From contig JAZDJJ010000144.1 of the NCBI GenBank assembly GCA_043804035.1, positions 1-52,447 of the forward strand: a stretch of DNA of 52,447 bases, in the 5' to 3' direction. This document shows, one piece after another, positions 35,383-43,402 of this stretch (within the stretch, counting starts at the first letter, position 1; every line of letters starts with the position of its first letter). The translations under genes were made by a program, and so were the position numbers. The notes under the pieces are model-generated. The model was given only the letters and a program-made list of their open reading frames with translations. It had not been told where the DNA came from and searched no databases. This DNA is from JAZDJJ01 sp043804035 (GTDB lineage Bacteria > Bacteroidota > Bacteroidia > Palsa-948).

Positions 35383-35482
35383 TACTTCGGCAAGCTCAAT
35401 GCCCGAAGCTCAATTGCAATCTCAATACCAAAACGGGCTCAAAATCAAAAAGGATTTATGGTATACTGAGCTTGCCGAAGTA
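35383..35482. mobile_element. 100-bp element with perfect 16-bp terminal inverted repeats
   Basis: TACTTCGGCAAGCTCA (35383-35398) and TGAGCTTGCCGAAGTA (35467-35482) are exact inverted repeats. The interior carries the ACGGGCTCAAAATCAAAAAG unit (35433-35452) shared with 23125 and 22211, and reads QSQYQNGLKIKKDLWYTELAEV in one frame. Ends of this type (CTTCGRCAAGCTCAG) are common in Bacteroidota genomes. The right end lies 25 bp before the -7 element of the trp promoter. Confidence 0.75.
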
Positions 35483-35507
35483 TAGAAGAAAGATAAAAAA
35501 ACATTTT

Positions 35508-35515
35508 TACCTTTG
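35508..35515 (+). promoter_or_regulatory. -7 element TACCTTTG of the trp operon
   Basis: Exact TAnnTTTG match. The start point would be around 35520-35522, directly before the leader-peptide ATG at 35523, so the leader peptide mRNA is nearly leaderless. No -33 TTTG is present at the usual distance; that position coincides with the end of the 35383-35482 repeat. Confidence 0.65.
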
Positions 35516-35522
35516 TCGCATA

Positions 35523-35564
35523 ATGAAACTTTTCTTAAATAATTGGTGGTGGCTGTTCTCATAA
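35523..35564 (+). CDS. trpL: Tryptophan operon leader peptide
   Basis: Thirteen codons: MKLFLNNWWWLFS, stop TAA at 35562-35564. Three consecutive TGG codons (35544-35552) immediately precede and touch RNA segment 1 of the attenuator. Ribosomes short of charged tRNA-Trp would stall there, cover segment 1 and free segment 2. The start is placed at the ATG next to the predicted transcription start. The peptide has no role beyond sensing. Confidence 0.88.
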   Translation: MKLFLNNWWWLFS

Positions 35565-35636
35565 ATAGCGAACAGCATTGTCATTATTTTAACTTAACAA
35601 TAACAAAAAGGCCTGCTGTTCTCAGTGGGCTTTTTT
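35552..35636 (+). promoter_or_regulatory. Transcription attenuator of the trp operon
   Basis: Four segments are visible: 1, GCTGTTC (35552-35558); 2, GAACAGCA (35570-35577); 3, TGCTGTTC (35614-35621); 4, CAGTGGGC (35623-35630). Segments 1 and 2 pair over 7 bp. Segments 2 and 3 pair over 8 bp and form the antiterminator. GCCTGCTG (35611-35618) with segment 4 forms the terminator, with a TTCT loop and six T residues (35631-35636). Segments 1 and 3 share the same sequence, so they compete for segment 2. trpE starts 12 bp later. Confidence 0.9.
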
Positions 35637-35647
35637 ATTTTTGACAA

Positions 35648-37063
35648 ATGAAATATAAATTACATACAAATCATAAAAAATTTCTTGCCGACATTTATAC
35701 TCCGGTAGGAATTTATCTGAAACTCCGCGACAAGTTTCCGAATAGTATTTTGTTGGAGAGTTCTGATTATCATGGCAATGAGAATAGTTTTTCTTTCATC
35801 TGCTGTCAGCCAATTGCTACTATCAAAATAGAAAACGGAATAATCATAGAATCATTTCCTGATGATAAAATTGTAAAAACTCCGATTACAAAATCCATTT
35901 CCGTTTCTCAAAAACTATTTGAATTTGCATCAAGGTTTGAAATAATAAATTCTTCCACTTTGGAGAAGTTAGAAAGCAACTTTGGACTTTTTGGCTATAC
36001 TTCCTACGATGCGGTAAAATATTTTGAAGATATTGAAATCAATTCGCAAAAGAAAGAAGAAAAAGAAATTCCTGATTTGATTTATTCGGTTTACCGTTAT
36101 ACGATAGCGATAAATCATTTTAAAGATGAATTATTTTTATTTGAACATCTGATTGATGGCGAAAAATCTTCACTTGAAAATATGGAATCAATAATCAATC
36201 AACGCGAATTTGCACAGTATAAATTTTCGCTTTCAGGAGAAGAAGAATCAAGCCATTCAGATGAGGAATATATTGAAATGGTAAAAAAAGGGAAAGAGGA
36301 ATGTAAAAAGGGAAATGTTTTTCAGATTGTTTTGTCTAGGGAGTTTATGCAAAAATTCAGAGGAGATGAATTTAATTTGTATCGTGCTTTACGTTCGGTG
36401 AATCCTTCTCCATATTTATTTTATTTTGATTACGGAAATTTCAAAATCTTTGGCTCGTCTCCTGAATCGCAGTTGATAGTAAAAAATCATATCGGAACAA
36501 TTTATCCGATTGCCGGAACTTTCCACAGAACGAATGATGAGAAGCAAGATGCAAAACTTGCAAAAAAACTTCGCCATGATAAAAAAGAAAAATCCGAACA
36601 TGTGATGCTTGTTGATTTAGCAAGAAATGATTTAAGCAGAAATTGTTCAGATGTAAAAGTTGATGTGTTTGCCGAAACACAATATTACTCTCATGTGATT
36701 CATCTGGTTTCTAAAGTTTCCGGAAAGTTGAAATCAAACACAAACAGCATTCAGGTTTTTGCAAATACTTTTCCTGCTGGCACATTGAGTGGTGCGCCTA
36801 AAGTGAGAGCGATGCAGATAATTGATTTTTACGAAAATGACAGCCGCGGATATTATGGAGGATGCATTGGCTTCATCAGTTTTAACGGTAACTTTAATCA
36901 TGCAATTATCATTCGTTCATTTTTGAGTAAGAACAATAAATTATTTTACCGTGCAGGTGCGGGAGTAGTGATTGCATCAAAAGAAGAAAATGAATTGCAG
37001 GAAGTGAATAATAAACTAATGGCACTTAAATCGGCAATAGAATTGGCAAAAGAAATAATATAG
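35648..37063 (+). CDS. trpE: Anthranilate synthase component I
   Basis: 471 residues. The N-terminal domain has LLESSDYHGNENSFSFICC, the region that binds feedback tryptophan. The chorismate-binding domain has FQIVLSREF, IFGSSPESQL, PIAGTFHRT, DLARNDL and FPAGTLSGAPKVRAM. With TrpG it turns chorismate and glutamine into anthranilate. It is the first structural gene after the attenuator. The PIAGT motif identifies anthranilate rather than isochorismate synthase. Confidence 0.96.
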   Translation: MKYKLHTNHKKFLADIYTPVGIYLKLRDKFPNSILLESSDYHGNENSFSFICCQPIATIKIENGIIIESFPDDKIVKTPITKSISVSQKLFEFASRFEIINSSTLEKLESNFGLFGYTSYDAVKYFEDIEINSQKKEEKEIPDLIYSVYRYTIAINHFKDELFLFEHLIDGEKSSLENMESIINQREFAQYKFSLSGEEESSHSDEEYIEMVKKGKEECKKGNVFQIVLSREFMQKFRGDEFNLYRALRSVNPSPYLFYFDYGNFKIFGSSPESQLIVKNHIGTIYPIAGTFHRTNDEKQDAKLAKKLRHDKKEKSEHVMLVDLARNDLSRNCSDVKVDVFAETQYYSHVIHLVSKVSGKLKSNTNSIQVFANTFPAGTLSGAPKVRAMQIIDFYENDSRGYYGGCIGFISFNGNFNHAIIIRSFLSKNNKLFYRAGAGVVIASKEENELQEVNNKLMALKSAIELAKEII

Positions 37064-37091
37064 AGCAAATATTCATAACTCGCAAATTTAT

Positions 37092-37664
37092 ATGGCTATG
37101 AAAATTCTTGTTTTTGATAATTACGATTCGTTCACTTACAACCTTGTTCACTATCTTGAAAAAGTGAGCGATGCAAAAGTGGATGTAATCCGCAACGATA
37201 AAATTTCTCTTGAAGAAATAAATAAATATGACAAGATTCTTCTTTCTCCGGGACCAGGTATTCCAAGTGAAGCAGGAATTCTTTTAGATGTAATTCGCAA
37301 TTACGCTCCGAAGAAAAGCATTTTTGGTGTTTGTCTTGGTCAGCAAGCAATTGGAGAAGTTTTTGGAGGGAGATTAGTTAATCTTGATTCGGTTTATCAT
37401 GGTGTAGCAACAGAAATGGAGATAGTAAAAGATGATGTGTTGTTCAAAGGGATTCCAAAAAAATTCAAAGCCGGACGTTATCATTCATGGGTAGTTGATG
37501 AGAAAAATTTTCCAAGCGAATTAGAAATTACTGTGAAAGATAAAAATGGATATGTAATGGGATTACGTCATAAAAAATTTGATGTTCGCGGTGTGCAGTT
37601 TCATCCCGAAAGTGTTTTAACTGAACACGGATTGAAGATGATAAAGAACTGGACATCCTATTAA
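37092..37664 (+). CDS. trpG: Anthranilate synthase component II (glutamine amidotransferase)
   Basis: 190 residues from ATG 37092, or 188 from ATG 37098 (MKILVFDNYDSF), which is the more usual N-terminus. The class I amidotransferase nucleophile is Cys81 in FGVCLGQQAIGE, with the His-Glu pair in VQFHPESVLTEHG. It supplies ammonia to TrpE. It lies 28 bp after trpE. Confidence 0.95.
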   Translation: MAMKILVFDNYDSFTYNLVHYLEKVSDAKVDVIRNDKISLEEINKYDKILLSPGPGIPSEAGILLDVIRNYAPKKSIFGVCLGQQAIGEVFGGRLVNLDSVYHGVATEMEIVKDDVLFKGIPKKFKAGRYHSWVVDEKNFPSELEITVKDKNGYVMGLRHKKFDVRGVQFHPESVLTEHGLKMIKNWTSY

Positions 37665-37675
37665 TTAGCAGAGCG

Positions 37676-38656
37676 ATGAAAAACATTTTAAACATATTAT
37701 TTGAACACAAAACACTTTCTTACGAACAAGCGAAAGAAGTGCTGATAAATATTGCATCTGCGAAATATAATTTTTCGCAAGTAGCAGCATTTATGTCAGT
37801 GTTTTTGATGCGTCCAATTACTGTGGAAGAATTATCTGGTTTTAGAGATGCGATGTTGGATTTGTGTTTAAGAATTGATTTTGATACTAATGAAACCATT
37901 GACATTGTCGGGACAGGCGGTGATAAAAAAAATACTTTTAATATTTCCACGCTCTCTTGTTTTGTTGCAGCAGGAGCAGGAATAAAAATTACTAAGCATG
38001 GCAATTACGGAGTGAGTTCGGTGAGCGGGTCCTCAAATGTTTTAGAGGCAATCGGTTATAAATTCACAAATGACAAAAATATTTTACAGAAGCAATTGGA
38101 TGAAGCAGGATTATGTTTCATGCATGCACCATTGTTTCACCCTGCTATGAAAAATGTTGCACCAATTAGAAAAGAACTTGGCGTACGAACTTTTTTCAAT
38201 ATACTCGGACCAATTGTGAATCCCTGTTTTCCAAAATATCAATTGCTCGGTGTCTACAATTTAGAAATAGCTCGCTTGTACAATTATCTTTTGCAAAATA
38301 CTTTGAATGAATATGTAATTGTTTACTCATTTGATGGATATGATGAAATTTCTCTCACGGGAAATTATAAAATAATTTTAAGAGATAAAGAGCAGATTAT
38401 TGAACCGAAAATAAAACTGAAGCAGAAAGATTTGTTTGGAGGAAAATCAGTAGATGAGTCAGCAAAAATATTTATTAACATTTTGAAAGGCGAAGGAACC
38501 AAAGCGCAAAATGAAGTGGTGATGGCAAATGCAGGAATGGCAATTTATTGTGTGAAGAAAAATTCATTAAATGATTGTATTGCCGAAGCAAGAGAATCTC
38601 TTGAATCAAAAAAAGCATTTACCATTTATAAAAAACTAATTGACTCTAATTTGTAA
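37676..38656 (+). CDS. trpD: Anthranilate phosphoribosyltransferase
   Basis: 326 residues. The phosphoribosyl pyrophosphate site is DIVGTGGDKKNTFNIST, followed by the KHGNYGVSSVSGS loop. LGVRTFFNILGPIVNPC and the C-terminal helices fit the family. It converts anthranilate and PRPP to phosphoribosyl anthranilate. It begins 11 bp after trpG. Confidence 0.95.
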   Translation: MKNILNILFEHKTLSYEQAKEVLINIASAKYNFSQVAAFMSVFLMRPITVEELSGFRDAMLDLCLRIDFDTNETIDIVGTGGDKKNTFNISTLSCFVAAGAGIKITKHGNYGVSSVSGSSNVLEAIGYKFTNDKNILQKQLDEAGLCFMHAPLFHPAMKNVAPIRKELGVRTFFNILGPIVNPCFPKYQLLGVYNLEIARLYNYLLQNTLNEYVIVYSFDGYDEISLTGNYKIILRDKEQIIEPKIKLKQKDLFGGKSVDESAKIFINILKGEGTKAQNEVVMANAGMAIYCVKKNSLNDCIAEARESLESKKAFTIYKKLIDSNL

Positions 38657-38667
38657 TTCATAGTACT

Positions 38668-39480
38668 ATGAACATACTTAACAAAATAATCGGGCATAAG
38701 AAAAAGGAAGTTGCTGAGAAAAAATCACTTTACCCAGTAAAACTTTTGGAAAAATCCATTTACTTCAATTCTCCGACTGTGTCGTTGAAGAAATATCTTT
38801 TGCGTAAAGATAAGGTTGGCATCATTGCAGAATTCAAACGCAAATCACCATCAAAAGGAATTATTAATCAATATACACCTATTGATCGTACTTCAATTGG
38901 ATATATGCAGGCAGGAGCAAGTGCGTTATCGGTTTTGACAGATTTTGAATTTTTTGGAGGAAAGAATAATGACTTGATTACGGCACGAAAATTTAATTAC
39001 TGCCCGATTCTCCGAAAGGATTTTATCATTGACGAATATCAAATCATTGAAGCAAAATCAATTGGTGCTGATGCGATTCTTTTATTGGCGAATGTTTTAT
39101 CTGCGAAAGAAATAAAAATATTTACGAAAATTGCAAAGTCGTTTGGAATGGATGTCTTGCTTGAAATCAAAGACAAACAGGAATTAAAATCCATAAATGA
39201 TAATGTTGATGCTATCGGTGTTAACAATCGTAATCTAAAAGATTTTTCTCTGAATGTGAAGCAATCATTTGATTTGGTGGATTTAATTCCAAATGATTTT
39301 GTAAAAATTTCTGAAAGCGGAATAGATTCAGTAAAAATAATTAATGAGTTGAAAGATGCTGGATTCAATGGATTTCTCATAGGAGAAACGTTTATGAAAC
39401 ACAGTCGTCCAGAAATTGCTTGTGCAAATTTTATTCGTTCATTACTAATAACGAATGAGCGAATTACGAATAAATCATAA
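38668..39480 (+). CDS. trpC: Indole-3-glycerol-phosphate synthase
   Basis: 270 residues, (beta/alpha)8 barrel. Catalytic segments are VGIIAEFKRKSPSKG, ILRKDFIIDEYQI, VNNRNLKDF and the phosphate-binding ISESGIDS. The C-terminus (about ITNERITNKS) is encoded by GAATTACGAATAAATC-type sequence like the heptamer repeat at 3612 and extends past the usual family end. Confidence 0.95.
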   Translation: MNILNKIIGHKKKEVAEKKSLYPVKLLEKSIYFNSPTVSLKKYLLRKDKVGIIAEFKRKSPSKGIINQYTPIDRTSIGYMQAGASALSVLTDFEFFGGKNNDLITARKFNYCPILRKDFIIDEYQIIEAKSIGADAILLLANVLSAKEIKIFTKIAKSFGMDVLLEIKDKQELKSINDNVDAIGVNNRNLKDFSLNVKQSFDLVDLIPNDFVKISESGIDSVKIINELKDAGFNGFLIGETFMKHSRPEIACANFIRSLLITNERITNKS

Positions 39481-39547
39481 CCATATCGTTCATAATAAAT
39501 TAATTCGTTCCACCAAATCGGGATTAGAAATAATAATTCATAGGATT

Positions 39548-40180
39548 ATGAAACTGAAAATTTGCGGAATGAAATATGCCGATAACATCAGAGAGGTTGC
39601 AAAACTTTCTCCCGATTTTATGGGTTTTATTTTTTATCCTTACTCAAAAAGATTTGTCGGATATAATTTTGTGATGCCTGAAATTACTTTTTCAATTAAA
39701 AAAGTCGGAGTGTTTGTAAATGATTCAATAGAAAACATTCTCAATAAAGTAAAAAAATACAAACTTGATTTTGTACAACTGCATGGAAATGAATCAGTTG
39801 AATTTTGTAAAAGAACAGGAGAGAAAGTAAAAATTATAAAAGCATTTGGTATTGATGAACAATTTAATTTTTCTGCTTTGAATGAATACGAAAACTGTTG
39901 TGAATATTTTTTGTTAGATACGAAAACAAAAGAGTATGGAGGAAGTGGAAAAAGTTTTGACAAAAATTTCTTGAAACATTATAAGTCACAAAAACCATTT
40001 TTTCTCAGCGGGGGAATTGATTTAGAAGAAGTATCAATACTCAATACTTCAAATCTGTTTGCAATTGATGTAAACAGCAAATTTGAAATCAGTCCGGGAG
40101 TGAAAGATATTAATAAATTATCTCTGCTAATTATGAATATGCAAATTACGAATAAGGATAGAACAATTCGTAATTCGTAA
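39548..40180 (+). CDS. trpF: Phosphoribosylanthranilate isomerase
   Basis: 210 residues from the ATG at 39548. The frame opens upstream within trpC, but MKLKICGMKYADNI is the family N-terminus. Barrel motifs include FVQLHGNES, the catalytic Asp in YFLLDTKT, and PFFLSGGIDLEEV. The N-terminal ICGM holds the catalytic Cys. It isomerises PRA to CdRP. The tail, QITNKDRTIRNS, is again encoded by heptamer-like sequence (AATTCGTAATTCG). Confidence 0.93.
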   Translation: MKLKICGMKYADNIREVAKLSPDFMGFIFYPYSKRFVGYNFVMPEITFSIKKVGVFVNDSIENILNKVKKYKLDFVQLHGNESVEFCKRTGEKVKIIKAFGIDEQFNFSALNEYENCCEYFLLDTKTKEYGGSGKSFDKNFLKHYKSQKPFFLSGGIDLEEVSILNTSNLFAIDVNSKFEISPGVKDINKLSLLIMNMQITNKDRTIRNS

Positions 40181-40197
40181 AAACAAAACAATTAGAA

Positions 40198-41382
40198 ATG
40201 AAATATCAAATTGACAAAAAAGGATATTATGGCAATTTCGGTGGAGCATACATTCCTGAGATGCTCGTGCCGAATGTGGAAGAACTCAAAGAGAATTATT
40301 TGAAAATTATTTCTTCGGAAAAATTTCAGAATGAGTTTCGGGATTTGCTTCGCAATTATGCGGGCAGACCCACACCTTTATATTTCGCAAAACGATTATC
40401 TGAAAAATACAAGACAAATATTTTTCTCAAACGTGAGGACTTACTTCACACAGGCGCTCATAAAATTAACAATACGCTCGGGCAAATTCTTCTTGCAAAA
40501 AAATTAAACAAAACCAGAATTATTGCTGAAACAGGAGCAGGTCAGCACGGAGTGGCAACTGCTACGGTTTGCGCGTTGATGGGATTGGAATGCATAGTAT
40601 ATATGGGTGATGTGGATATTGAACGTCAATCTCCTAATGTATCGCGTATGAAATTACTCGGAGCAAAAGTTGTTTCTGTAAAATCAGGAAGCCAAACATT
40701 AAAAGATGCTACCAATGAAGCAATTCGCGATTGGATAAATAATCCTGTGAATACACATTATATTATCGGTTCAGTGGTTGGTCCGCATCCGTATCCCGAT
40801 ATGGTGGCGAAGTTTCAAAGTATAATTAGTGAAGAAATAAAAAAACAGTTGAGAGAAAAACTCAGAAAAGAAAATCCTGATTATATTGTTGCATGTGTGG
40901 GAGGTGGAAGTAATGCTATCGGTGCGTTCTATCATTTTTTAGATAATGAACGAGTGAAATTGATTGCAGTGGAAGCCGCAGGAAAAGGAGTAGAATCGGG
41001 GTACACTGCTGCTACGATGGTGAAAGGAAAGCCAGGAATTATTCACGGAAGCAAAACAATGTTGATGCAGAACGATGATGGACAAATTATTGAGCCATAT
41101 AGCATTTCGGCAGGATTAGATTATCCGGGAGTTGGACCTGTTCATTCGCATTTGTTTGAAACGAAACGAGTGAAGTATGTGAATGCAACTGATGATGAAG
41201 CGTTGCGGGCAGGATTTCTTCTTGCGAAATTAGAAGGAATAATTCCTGCCCTTGAAAGTGCGCACGCTTTGGCATATCTGGAAAAACTACAAGTAAAAAA
41301 AAATGATATTGTGATAGTAAATTTGTCGGGAAGAGGAGATAAAGATTTGGCAACTTATATAAAAAAATATGAGCAAAAATAA
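40198..41382 (+). CDS. trpB: Tryptophan synthase beta chain
   Basis: 394 residues. The N-terminal GYYGNFGGAYIPEML and the PLP lysine in LHTGAHKINN (Lys89) are typical, as are AETGAGQHGVATAT and the phosphate-binding GGGSNAIG. It joins indole, channelled from TrpA, with serine to give tryptophan. Its end overlaps trpA by 14 bp, fitting the tight alpha-beta pairing. Confidence 0.97.
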   Translation: MKYQIDKKGYYGNFGGAYIPEMLVPNVEELKENYLKIISSEKFQNEFRDLLRNYAGRPTPLYFAKRLSEKYKTNIFLKREDLLHTGAHKINNTLGQILLAKKLNKTRIIAETGAGQHGVATATVCALMGLECIVYMGDVDIERQSPNVSRMKLLGAKVVSVKSGSQTLKDATNEAIRDWINNPVNTHYIIGSVVGPHPYPDMVAKFQSIISEEIKKQLREKLRKENPDYIVACVGGGSNAIGAFYHFLDNERVKLIAVEAAGKGVESGYTAATMVKGKPGIIHGSKTMLMQNDDGQIIEPYSISAGLDYPGVGPVHSHLFETKRVKYVNATDDEALRAGFLLAKLEGIIPALESAHALAYLEKLQVKKNDIVIVNLSGRGDKDLATYIKKYEQK

Positions 41383-42172
41383 AATTGATACTCTATTTAA
41401 CAAACCGCTTTCCACTTTCCGGAGAAAAGGAAATGAGATGAAGAAAAATATTTTTTCTATTTATTTTACTGCAGGTTTTCCGAATTTAAAAGACACAAAT
41501 TTGATTTTGAATGAACTGGAAAAAACCGGAGCAGATATGATTGAAATCGGAATGCCATTCTCCGACCCATTAGCAGACGGACCAATTATTCAGCACTCAA
41601 ACAAAGTTGCTCTTAAGAACGGAATGAATCTTAAACTACTTTTTAAACAACTGTCAACTGCCAACTGCCAACTACCAATTCTTTTAATGGGTTACTTAAA
41701 TCCTGTTCTGCAATTTGGTGTGAAGAGTTTTTGCAAATGCGCAAGTGAAGTGGGAGTCAGCGGAGTAATCATTCCCGATTTACCGATGGAGGAATATCTT
41801 AATGATTACAAATTTATTTTTAATAAATATGATATAAAAAATATTTTTTTGATAACTCCACAAACATCCGAAGCAAGAATAAAAATGATTGACGATAATA
41901 CCGATGGATTTATTTATTTGGTTTCTTCTGCCAGCACTACCGGCACGAATACTGAAATGAATGACGAAAAAGAAAAATATTTTTCTCGGATAAAAAAAAT
42001 GAATCTTAAAAATCCTTTGATGATTGGGTTTGGGATTTCTAATAAAAAAAGTTTTGCGAAAGCATGTGAGTATGCAAACGGAGCGATTATCGGGAGTGCG
42101 TTTATCAGAGCAATTGAAAATAATAACAACTTAAATAAAAGCATCAATCATTTTATAAAAACAATACGATGA
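41369..42172 (+). CDS. trpA: Tryptophan synthase alpha chain
   Basis: 267 residues. The catalytic Glu lies in MIEIGMPFSDPLADGP and the catalytic Asp in VIIPDLPMEEY. The later LVSSASTTGT and the phosphate site IGFGISN also match. Between FKQL and PILLMGYLNP, the usual variable helix end is replaced by STANCQL, encoded by tandem CAACTGC heptamers (about 41650-41678). The length there is unchanged, so activity is probably kept. It overlaps trpB and the following DAHP synthase gene. Confidence 0.94.
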   Translation: MSKNKIDTLFNKPLSTFRRKGNEMKKNIFSIYFTAGFPNLKDTNLILNELEKTGADMIEIGMPFSDPLADGPIIQHSNKVALKNGMNLKLLFKQLSTANCQLPILLMGYLNPVLQFGVKSFCKCASEVGVSGVIIPDLPMEEYLNDYKFIFNKYDIKNIFLITPQTSEARIKMIDDNTDGFIYLVSSASTTGTNTEMNDEKEKYFSRIKKMNLKNPLMIGFGISNKKSFAKACEYANGAIIGSAFIRAIENNNNLNKSINHFIKTIR

Positions 42173-43188
42173 TAATTCAATTAGAGGAAAAACTATCTAA
42201 GAAAAAGAAAGAAAATATTCTTTCTAAAATAAAATCCATTGGTTACAAACCAACTGATGTAAAAACCCAGCGGGCAGAATATTTAGTATGTATTGGGAAA
42301 AAAGAATTTGATATACGTCTCATTGGTTCCCTTGAAGGTGTTCGGGATGTTCATCGTGTTTCCGATTCATATAAACTTGTTTCTAAAAAATGGAAAGTGG
42401 GTTATTCTACAATAAATCTTGGTGATGGAATTTCCATAGGAGGTAACGGGCTGAGTATCATGGCAGGACCTTGCAGTATTGAAAGCGAAGAGCAGATAAA
42501 AAAAATCGCTGCACATCTGAAGCAGAACGGAATAAAAATTATCCGTGGAGGAGTTTTCAAACCGCGCAGTTCGCCTTATGCATTTCGTGGAATTGGAATG
42601 GAAGGATTGAAAATGGTTCACCGTATTTGCAGTGAACACGGAATAAAAATCATTACCGAAGTGATGCAAGTTTCACAAATTGAACCGATGTATGATTATG
42701 TGGATATTTATCAAGTGGGTGCGCGTAATTCACAAAATTTTAATTTATTAGATGCACTCGGCAAGATAGATAAGCCCGTTCTGCTCAAGCGCGGAATGAG
42801 TGGAACAATTGATGAACTTCTGCAATCAGCAGAATATATTTTTTCTAACGGCAACGAAAAACTTTTGCTTTGCGAACGCGGAATCCGTACTTATGAAACT
42901 GCTTATAGAAATACTTTTGATATAAATGCTATTGCTGTTTTAAAAGAAAAGACACATCTGCCCGTGATTGCTGACCCTTCACACGGAATTGGTCTGCGCG
43001 AGTTTGTGCCTCATATTGCATTGGCTGCTGCTATCGCCGGCGCTGATGGAATTATTTACGAAGTGCACGAAAAACCAGAAGAAGCAATGAGTGATGGACA
43101 ACAGACCTTGAATTTTGCGGAGAGCAATGAATTAATTAGAAGATTAAATTCCTTATTTCAGTGTTCTACGATTGAACATCAAGTTTGA
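42169..43188 (+). CDS. aroF: 3-deoxy-7-phosphoheptulonate (DAHP) synthase
   Basis: 339 residues. An N-terminal ferredoxin-like domain (about 1-75, with DIRLIGSLEGVRDVHRV) comes before the barrel domain, which begins SIMAGPCSIESEEQI and contains GGVFKPRSSPYAFRG, LLKRGMSGT and VIADPSHGIG. This is the AroAbeta/KDO8P-synthase-related type with a possible regulatory domain. No chorismate mutase domain is fused. It performs the first shikimate step and overlaps trpA by ATGA, so it is regulated with tryptophan synthesis. Confidence 0.93.
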   Translation: MIIQLEEKLSKKKKENILSKIKSIGYKPTDVKTQRAEYLVCIGKKEFDIRLIGSLEGVRDVHRVSDSYKLVSKKWKVGYSTINLGDGISIGGNGLSIMAGPCSIESEEQIKKIAAHLKQNGIKIIRGGVFKPRSSPYAFRGIGMEGLKMVHRICSEHGIKIITEVMQVSQIEPMYDYVDIYQVGARNSQNFNLLDALGKIDKPVLLKRGMSGTIDELLQSAEYIFSNGNEKLLLCERGIRTYETAYRNTFDINAIAVLKEKTHLPVIADPSHGIGLREFVPHIALAAAIAGADGIIYEVHEKPEEAMSDGQQTLNFAESNELIRRLNSLFQCSTIEHQV

Positions 43189-43349
43189 AATAATTCAGAT
43201 TTAATCATTGCGTATTTCAAAAACATCCTAATGAAAAATTGGAACACGCACCAGTTGTTGATTGAATAGAAGAAAAAGATGAATTATAAATTGTTTAAAA
43301 CTGTCCCATCCTAAAATATATCAATATTTTCGACTACGCTCAATAATCA

Positions 43350-43357
43350 TAAATTTG
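43350..43357 (+). promoter_or_regulatory. -7 element TAAATTTG upstream of lpdA
   Basis: Exact TAnnTTTG match 45 bp before the lpdA start, predicting a leader of about 40 nt. A TTTTCG at 43327-43332 sits 17 bp upstream and could act as the -33 element. The remaining part of 43189-43402 holds nothing recognised. Confidence 0.55.
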
Positions 43358-43402
43358 CAGACGGACACTAAAAAAAACTAATCACATCTTTATAGTCAAG
43401 AT

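Noticed and set aside
35352..35564. 70-codon rightward frame running into the trp leader peptide
   Set aside because: It crosses the palindromic repeat and the trp -7 element, and only its last 13 codons (from 35523) have the features of a leader peptide. The upstream part looks like chance openness.
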